Assembly (NCBI GenBank): GCA_902536575.1
Contig: CACAYA010000006.1
Span: forward strand, 1-54,426
DNA from: an uncultured Pelagibacteraceae bacterium
GTDB taxonomy: Bacteria > Pseudomonadota > Alphaproteobacteria > Pelagibacterales > Pelagibacteraceae
Length of the DNA: 54,426 bases
Direction of reading: 5' to 3'
Part shown: in pieces, positions 48,853-54,426 of the stretch
How positions within the stretch are numbered: position 1 is the first letter of the stretch
Layout of the letters: the number at the start of each line of letters is the position of its first letter
Notes under the pieces: model-generated
Database searches by the model: none
What the model was told of the DNA's origin: nothing
What the model saw: the letters and a program-made list of their open reading frames with translations, nothing else
Program-made: the position numbers and the translations under genes

Positions 48853-50013
48853 ATGATTAAAAATAAAAAATCATTAAAAGGTGCTAAAACACCTTCAAGA
48901 CGAAAGTTCTTCAAAGCAGCAGCAGCAACTGGTGCAGCAGCAACAGCAGCTGTAGCAATGCCGAATCTTGCTTTGGGAGCTGGTCACATTACTCTAAAGA
49001 TGCAAGCTGCTTGGCCTTCAGGCGCTAACATCTTTTTTGAAATGGCGTCAGACTACGCAAAAATGGTTAGCGATATGTCAGACGGAAAACTAAAAATTGA
49101 CGTTCAACCAGTCGGTGCAGTTGTTAAAACTTCTGAAATCGGACAAGCGGTAAGTTCTGGAGTAGTAGATATGGGTCACTGGGTGACTGCATACTGGTAT
49201 GGAAAAAATCCAGCAGCTTCACTTTTTGGAACTGGTCCTTCATACGGTATGTCATCTCAAGAAGTTATGGCTTGGATGGAGTATGGTGGAGGAAGAAAGT
49301 TATATGAAGAAGCAGTAGCAAGTGTAGGATTTAATTACACAGGTTTCTTCCATATGCCTATGCCAGCTCAACCATTTGGTTGGTTTAAAAAGAACGTAAC
49401 AAAAGTATCTGATGTTAAAGGTATGAAGTACAGAACAGTTGGTCTAGCGACTAACGTTTTAACTGCTATGGGAATGGTCGTAAGACAATTGCCTGGTGGT
49501 GAAATCCAACCAGCTATGAAAACTGGTTTGATTGATGCTGCAGAGTTTAACAACCCAACATCAGACTCACAGTTTGGAATGCAAGATGTCTCTAAACATT
49601 ATCACTTAGGAAGTTTCCACCAATCTCAGGAAATGTTCGAAATTCCTATGAATACGAAGAGACTAAACAGCCTTTCACCTGCTCATCAAGCTATTTTGAG
49701 AAATGCTGCATATGCTGCAAACTCAGATAACTACTTCAAAGCTTTAGTTAGATATTCACAAGATTTAGCTAAATTGATGAATGAGCATAAGGTTAATGTT
49801 TACCAAACATCTGACGCTATCTTAGCTGAACAACTAAAAGGTTGGGATAAGGTCATTGGTGAGTTTTCTGGTAAAGATGCTTTCTTTAAGAAAGTAGTAG
49901 ACTCACAAAAAGCATACGCTAAGAGAACTATGAAGTATCTGTTGATGAATCAACCGAACTACAAATTAGCTTATGAAAATGAGTTTGGTCCAATTCAGAA
50001 AGTTAAAATCTAA
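48853..50013 (+). CDS. TRAP transporter substrate-binding protein DctP (Tat signal; TakP/mannitol-chloroaromatic type)
   Basis: SRRKFFKAAAATGAAATAAVAMPNLALG Tat-like signal; MGHWVTAYWYGKNPAASLFGTGP; KGMKYRTVGLATNVLTAMGMVVRQLPGGEIQPAMKTGLIDAAEFNNP. Confidence 0.95.
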   Translation: MIKNKKSLKGAKTPSRRKFFKAAAATGAAATAAVAMPNLALGAGHITLKMQAAWPSGANIFFEMASDYAKMVSDMSDGKLKIDVQPVGAVVKTSEIGQAVSSGVVDMGHWVTAYWYGKNPAASLFGTGPSYGMSSQEVMAWMEYGGGRKLYEEAVASVGFNYTGFFHMPMPAQPFGWFKKNVTKVSDVKGMKYRTVGLATNVLTAMGMVVRQLPGGEIQPAMKTGLIDAAEFNNPTSDSQFGMQDVSKHYHLGSFHQSQEMFEIPMNTKRLNSLSPAHQAILRNAAYAANSDNYFKALVRYSQDLAKLMNEHKVNVYQTSDAILAEQLKGWDKVIGEFSGKDAFFKKVVDSQKAYAKRTMKYLLMNQPNYKLAYENEFGPIQKVKI

Positions 50014-50030
50014 TTAACTTTTAGAAATTT

Positions 50031-50063
50031 AAAAAGGGGGTTTAAAATACCCCCTTTTTTTTT
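50031..50063 (+). terminator. Rho-independent terminator between dctP and dctQ
   Basis: AAAAAGGGGG (50031-50040), loop TTTAAAATA, CCCCC (50050-50054) followed by nine T. Confidence 0.9.
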
Positions 50064-50089
50064 ACATTAATTTAATATATTTGTTGTTG

Positions 50090-50674
50090 ATGGAATCTTT
50101 CATTAAATTTGCTGACACACTTAGTACCTCAATGGGTAAAGCATTTTCTTGGTGTATAGTAATTTTAATGGGCGGAACCGTTTATGAAGTTGTTATGGCT
50201 TATGTTTTCAATAAGCCAACTTTATGGAATTTTGATTTTAGCATGCAGATGTATGGTGCAATACTAATGATGTCAGGCGCATACTGTTTAGCAACCGAAG
50301 CTCATGTAAGAGGTGATGTCATTTATAGATTATTTAAAGAAAGAACTCAGGCTTGGATAGATTTAGTTCTATATTTTATTTTCTTTTTTCCTGGTGTAGT
50401 AGCTCTAGCGTTTTATGGTTATGAATACGCTGCAATGGCTTGGAAGATTAAAGAAACTAGTTGGAGCAGCCCTGCGCAAATTCAAATTTATATGGTTAAA
50501 TCCATGATACCTTGTGCTGGCGTCCTTTTAGTTATTCAAGGGGTAAGTGAAGTTTTCAGGTCAATTATTTGTATAAGAACAGGTCACTGGCCATCTAGAA
50601 TGGTTGTTGCAGAAGAAACAGAACAGATATTAATGAGGCAGTCAAAAGAGGAGGAACAAAAAGATGTTGTTTAG
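50090..50674 (+). CDS. TRAP transporter small permease (DctQ)
   Basis: ATG at 50090 preferred over TTG 50081; MESFIKFADTLSTSMGKAFSWCIVILMGGTVYEVVMAYVFNKPTLWNFD; four TM. Confidence 0.92.
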   Translation: MESFIKFADTLSTSMGKAFSWCIVILMGGTVYEVVMAYVFNKPTLWNFDFSMQMYGAILMMSGAYCLATEAHVRGDVIYRLFKERTQAWIDLVLYFIFFFPGVVALAFYGYEYAAMAWKIKETSWSSPAQIQIYMVKSMIPCAGVLLVIQGVSEVFRSIICIRTGHWPSRMVVAEETEQILMRQSKEEEQKDVV

Positions 50675-52025
50675 TTTAACAAATCCAGAAGTTGCTATTT
50701 TAATGATGGGAATTTTTCTTTTTGCAGTTCTTTTAGGTTTTCCAATTGCCTTTACTTTAATGGCAATGGGAATTGGTTTTGGTTATTACGCTTATTACGA
50801 CGCTACCATGATGGAGCATATTTTTGATAATCGAATATTTCAACTGTTTGTTCAAAACACTTATACAGTAATGGATAACAACGTTCTCACAGCCGTACCT
50901 TTATTTTTATTTATGGGTTACTTAGTTGAGAGAGCAGGAATAGTAGCAAAATTATTTTTTGCAATAAGATTAGCTGCACACAGATTACCCGCATCAATGG
51001 CGGTAGCAGCCTTGATAACTTGTACATTATTTTCGACAGCAACAGGAATTATTGGAGCTGTTGTAACTTTAATGGGATTATTAGCTTGGCCTGCGATGGT
51101 TAAAGCAGGTTATGACAAAAAATTTGCGTCAGGTATTATTTGCTCTGGCGGTTGCTTAGGAATCTTAATTCCTCCAAGTATTATGTTAATTGTTTATTCA
51201 GTTATCGCGCAACTTTCCCCACTAAGACTTTTTGCAGCTGCTATTTTTCCAGGTTTATTATTGGCAGGGTTATATATTGGGTATGCAGTTTTTAGAGCTT
51301 GGTTAAACCCATCAATAGCACCCAGACCTCCTGAAGAGGATATTCCGCCAAGAGCTGAAATTTTAAAAGAAGTTTTAGTATCTTTCGTACCTTTGTTTGG
51401 ATTAATTATGTTAGTTCTTGGAACAATTTTGGCTGGGATTGCAACTCCTGCAGAGGCAGCAGCAGCAGGTGCATTTGGAGCTCTGGTATTATCGTGGTTT
51501 TATAAGACACTTAAATGGCAAAATTTTAAAGAGTCAGTATTTTTAACTGCTAAAACAACAGCTATGATTATGTGGTTATTTATTGGGTCTTGGACATTCT
51601 CATCTGTGTTCTCTTATTTAGGAGGTCACGAAGTTTTTGAGCATTTCTTTACTTCAATCAACATTTCAACTTGGCAGTTTTTAGTTATCACTCAAATCAT
51701 AATATTTCTTTTAGGATGGCCATTAGAGTGGACAGAGATTTTAATTATTTTTGTACCTATATTTTTACCTTTACTAGAAATTTTCGGAGTTAATCCGTAT
51801 TTCTTTGCAATGTTGATTGCTTTAAACTTGCAAACATCATTCCTGACTCCACCCATGGCGATGTCTGCCTATTATTTGAAAGGAGTTCAAAAAACAAATG
51901 TTGAACTTCTACAAATTTTTAGTGGAATAATGCCATTCTTAGGGATTGTTATTTTTGCAATGTTTCTAATGTACATGTTTCCTGCAATAGCATTATGGTT
52001 ACCGGAAACGTTATTTGCACAATAA
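50664..52025 (+). CDS. TRAP transporter large permease (DctM)
   Basis: VLLGFPIAFTLMAMGIGFGY, ALITCTLFSTATGIIGAVVTLMGLLAWPAMVKAGYDKKFASGIICSGGCLGILIPPSIMLIVY. Confidence 0.97.
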   Translation: MLFSLTNPEVAILMMGIFLFAVLLGFPIAFTLMAMGIGFGYYAYYDATMMEHIFDNRIFQLFVQNTYTVMDNNVLTAVPLFLFMGYLVERAGIVAKLFFAIRLAAHRLPASMAVAALITCTLFSTATGIIGAVVTLMGLLAWPAMVKAGYDKKFASGIICSGGCLGILIPPSIMLIVYSVIAQLSPLRLFAAAIFPGLLLAGLYIGYAVFRAWLNPSIAPRPPEEDIPPRAEILKEVLVSFVPLFGLIMLVLGTILAGIATPAEAAAAGAFGALVLSWFYKTLKWQNFKESVFLTAKTTAMIMWLFIGSWTFSSVFSYLGGHEVFEHFFTSINISTWQFLVITQIIIFLLGWPLEWTEILIIFVPIFLPLLEIFGVNPYFFAMLIALNLQTSFLTPPMAMSAYYLKGVQKTNVELLQIFSGIMPFLGIVIFAMFLMYMFPAIALWLPETLFAQ

Positions 52026-52029
52026 AAAA

Positions 52030-53358
52030 ATGTCAGACATATTTTCGTTAAAAGTTGAGGAGCTTGCCTCAAAGATCAAAGATGCCCAATTAACGTCCGT
52101 TGAGATTTGTGAAACATATCTGGAAAGAATTAAAAAGTTTGAAAAGGATGTGAAGGCTTGGGCTCATTTTGATAAAAAACTTTTACTTGAAAAAGCAGCT
52201 GAGGCAGATGAGCACAGAAGATCAGGCAAACCCCTGGGACCTTTGCATGGAATCCCAATAGCTCTTAAAGATATAATTGGTACAGTAGATATGCCAACTG
52301 AATGTGGAACTGTCATTAGAAAAGGAAAATCTTTTTCTCAAAATGCAGAAATAGTAGATTTACTTTTGTCAGCTGGGGCAATTGTGATGGGTAAAACCGC
52401 AACATCTGAGCTTGCTTTTCTTGGTCCACCTAAAACTACTAATCCACACGATCATACAAGAACGCCAGGAGGTTCATCTAGCGGATCTGCTGCATCAGTG
52501 GCTTCTTTTATGGCACCTTTATCAATCGGATCTCAAACTGGTGGATCGGTTATAAGACCAGCATCTTACTGTGGAGTTGTGGGTTATAAACCATCTTATG
52601 GATTAATTTCTAGAAATGGAGTTCTTAAAACATCTGACAAGTTGGACCAGATTGGGATCTTTGGAAGATCTGTAGAGGATGTTGCGCTACTTGCAAAAGT
52701 TCTTATTAAAAAAGATAATTATGATAGTGCCACAGTTCACTACTCATCTGAAAACATGTTGAATGAAACAAAAAAGGGACCATTGTTTGATCCAAAATTC
52801 ATTTTTTACAAAACTGATTATTGGAAAATTGTAGATAAAAAATCAAAAGAAGCATTTGAATATTTTATAAAATCTTTTAAAAAAAATATTGAAGTATTTG
52901 ATACACCTTCATATTTTAAAGATATTCATAAGTACCATCAAATAATTCATGAAACTGATTTAGCAAATAACTTTGCTCTTTATTATAAAAAATATAAAAA
53001 AAAATTGTCAAAGTATATGCAAGATGCGATAGCAAAAGGAAATAAACATTCTGCAAAAGATTATGTTGAAGCAATTGATTTTATGAAAAGAAGCTACGAG
53101 TCATATCAGGAAGTTTTTGAAGATTATCACGGAGTTCTGTCTCCATCTAGTCCAGGTGTAGCACCCAAAGGTTTAAAAAGTACAGGAACTGCTGAATTTA
53201 ATAAAGTTTGGTCTTATCTTGGAACACCTTGTATTTCTTTACCTTTACTTCAAGGCGAAGGAAATATGCCTTTAGGAGTGCAACTAATAGGCGCGAAATA
53301 TGATGATCACAGGTTTTTAGGTGTTGCTAATTGGTTAGAAAAGGAATGTAATAAATAA
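52030..53358 (+). CDS. Amidase (amidase-signature family)
   Basis: GPLHGIPIALKDIIGT, GKTATSELAFLGPPKTTNPHDHTRTPGGSSSGSAASVASFMAPLSIGSQTGGSVIRPASYCGVVGYKP. Confidence 0.95.
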   Translation: MSDIFSLKVEELASKIKDAQLTSVEICETYLERIKKFEKDVKAWAHFDKKLLLEKAAEADEHRRSGKPLGPLHGIPIALKDIIGTVDMPTECGTVIRKGKSFSQNAEIVDLLLSAGAIVMGKTATSELAFLGPPKTTNPHDHTRTPGGSSSGSAASVASFMAPLSIGSQTGGSVIRPASYCGVVGYKPSYGLISRNGVLKTSDKLDQIGIFGRSVEDVALLAKVLIKKDNYDSATVHYSSENMLNETKKGPLFDPKFIFYKTDYWKIVDKKSKEAFEYFIKSFKKNIEVFDTPSYFKDIHKYHQIIHETDLANNFALYYKKYKKKLSKYMQDAIAKGNKHSAKDYVEAIDFMKRSYESYQEVFEDYHGVLSPSSPGVAPKGLKSTGTAEFNKVWSYLGTPCISLPLLQGEGNMPLGVQLIGAKYDDHRFLGVANWLEKECNK

Positions 53359-53359
53359 A

Positions 53360-53536
53360 ATGAGTAAATTTACAACATTTCTAGGGACTTTGCTTGCTGC
53401 TGCATTTTTAATTGGTCTTGCAACTACGTTAACAAGATCAACTATGATTGGTTTTTTTGATGTTCTTCCTGTTTATATTTTGATGGCTATAGCAATTTTC
53501 ATGATGGTCTACGAAGCTTTCTTCGACAAAAAATAA
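53360..53536 (+). CDS. Small membrane protein (58 aa), hypothetical
   Basis: Manual translation MSKFTTFLGTLLAAAFLIGLATTLTRSTMIGFFDVLPVYILMAIAIFMMVYEAFFDKK*; absent from ORF track due to length. Confidence 0.65.
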   Translation: MSKFTTFLGTLLAAAFLIGLATTLTRSTMIGFFDVLPVYILMAIAIFMMVYEAFFDKK

Positions 53537-53551
53537 TTTTTAAGTATTAAA

Positions 53552-54426
53552 TTGTCTAAACAGAATAAAAATTTTTTAGCTTTCTCATTGCTTTTTATTC
53601 AACCAATTTTTATGTCTTCTAATTTAATAGTTGCTAGAGGTGGTATTGAATTTGTTCCCCCAATTTCTCTAGCATTTTGGAGATGGACTTTTGTTTTTAT
53701 AATCCTTTTACCTTTTACCTATATATCTTTAAAAAAAAATTATTTAATAATAAAAAAAGAATATAAAAAATTATTTTTCTTAGGTGCCATGGGATGCGGG
53801 GTATGTGGTGCTTTTCCATTTCTAGCTGCAGCAACAACAACAGTTACCAATATGGCTATTATTTACACTTCATCGCCTATTTTTATAATTTTAATTTCTG
53901 CAATTTTTTTTCAAGAAAAAATAAATTACCTTAAAATAATTGGATTGATTTCTTGTTTAATTGGTGTTTTTGCAATTATTATAAAGGGAGACTTAAACTT
54001 ATTAATAAATTTAAACTTTACTATTGGTGACTTATGGATGCTTGCTGCAGCTATAGGCTGGGCATTATATTCAATCTATCTTTTTTACTGGAAGTCTGAA
54101 TTATCGATTTTTCAGAGATTTACATTGGTCTCTCTTTTTGGTGCACTCAGTTTGTTGCCTTTTTATATTATTGAAGAGCTTTCAGTAGCTAGAACTACTT
54201 TTAATGAACAATTTTATATGTGGGTATTATTTGCGGCTATTTCTCCGGGTATAATTGCATTCACTTTATATACTCAAGCTCAAAAAAGTCTTGGAGCGTC
54301 ATTAACCGGATTTACACTTTATGTTTTTACGATTTATGGTGCAATTTATGGATATTTTATATTTGATGAAAAACTTGAATCATTTCATTATGTAGGTACA
54401 GCTTTGGTGTTTTTGGGTGTTTACCT
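53552..54426 (+). CDS. EamA/DMT family transporter (3' truncated by window edge)
   Basis: Open frame from TTG 53552: LSKQNKNFLAFSLLFIQPIFMSSNLIVARGG...AAATTTVTNMAIIYTSSPIFIILISAIFFQEKIN...GVFAIIIKGD...GDLWMLAAAIGWALYSIYL. Confidence 0.9.
   Translation, partial: MSKQNKNFLAFSLLFIQPIFMSSNLIVARGGIEFVPPISLAFWRWTFVFIILLPFTYISLKKNYLIIKKEYKKLFFLGAMGCGVCGAFPFLAAATTTVTNMAIIYTSSPIFIILISAIFFQEKINYLKIIGLISCLIGVFAIIIKGDLNLLINLNFTIGDLWMLAAAIGWALYSIYLFYWKSELSIFQRFTLVSLFGALSLLPFYIIEELSVARTTFNEQFYMWVLFAAISPGIIAFTLYTQAQKSLGASLTGFTLYVFTIYGAIYGYFIFDEKLESFHYVGTALVFLGVY

Noticed and set aside
1-54426. CRISPR arrays, defence islands, prophage or transposons
   Set aside because: No regularly spaced repeats, integrase, transposase, restriction or Cas-like proteins seen in any frame.
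1-54426. tRNA or rRNA genes
   Set aside because: No T-loop GGTTCRA-type signatures with matching cloverleaf or rRNA-conserved segments noticed by eye; a tRNAscan/Infernal run would be decisive.

Overview
AT-rich, densely packed bacterial chromosome segment. Its gene content and style (tiny spacers, many 1-4 bp overlaps, strong K/N/I codon bias) look most like the SAR11/Pelagibacterales clade of Alphaproteobacteria; that taxonomic call is inference. I recognise about 55 protein-coding genes. From left to right: purH (truncated), a heparinase II/III-like protein, rpe; an acetate/SSS symporter + DUF4212 + acs block; EVE protein, tsaD, hemC, hemD, mscS, folD; a TauD-like oxygenase, PQQ sugar dehydrogenase and SDR; a photolyase/cryptochrome neighbourhood (17.5-24.7 kb) with several poorly characterised small proteins; argG, ialB-like, aldo/keto reductase, Bax-inhibitor-1, septation protein A, hspQ; a cytochrome c maturation operon (ccmCDEFGH) ending in a PagL-like protein; a 2-hydroxyacid oxidation block (two tandem FMN oxidases, aminotransferase, FAD oxidase, D-hydroxyacid dehydrogenase, Zn-alcohol dehydrogenase) running into a five-gene polyol/sugar-type ABC transporter; a gamma-glutamyltransferase; and a TRAP transporter with an amidase and an EamA permease (truncated). 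I saw no rRNA, tRNA, CRISPR array, transposase or phage gene. The most interesting signals are a 44-residue poly-lysine tail on acetyl-CoA synthetase; an ABC ATPase pair with complementary degenerate motifs; a photolyase-like protein with its FAD domain first and an extra C-terminal domain; a DUF4174-like protein fused to an unnamed domain; a perfect 14-bp long-loop hairpin upstream of ccmC; and a repeated TTAA overlapping-stop architecture at convergent gene ends. No computation or database search was run; family calls rest on motif recognition.
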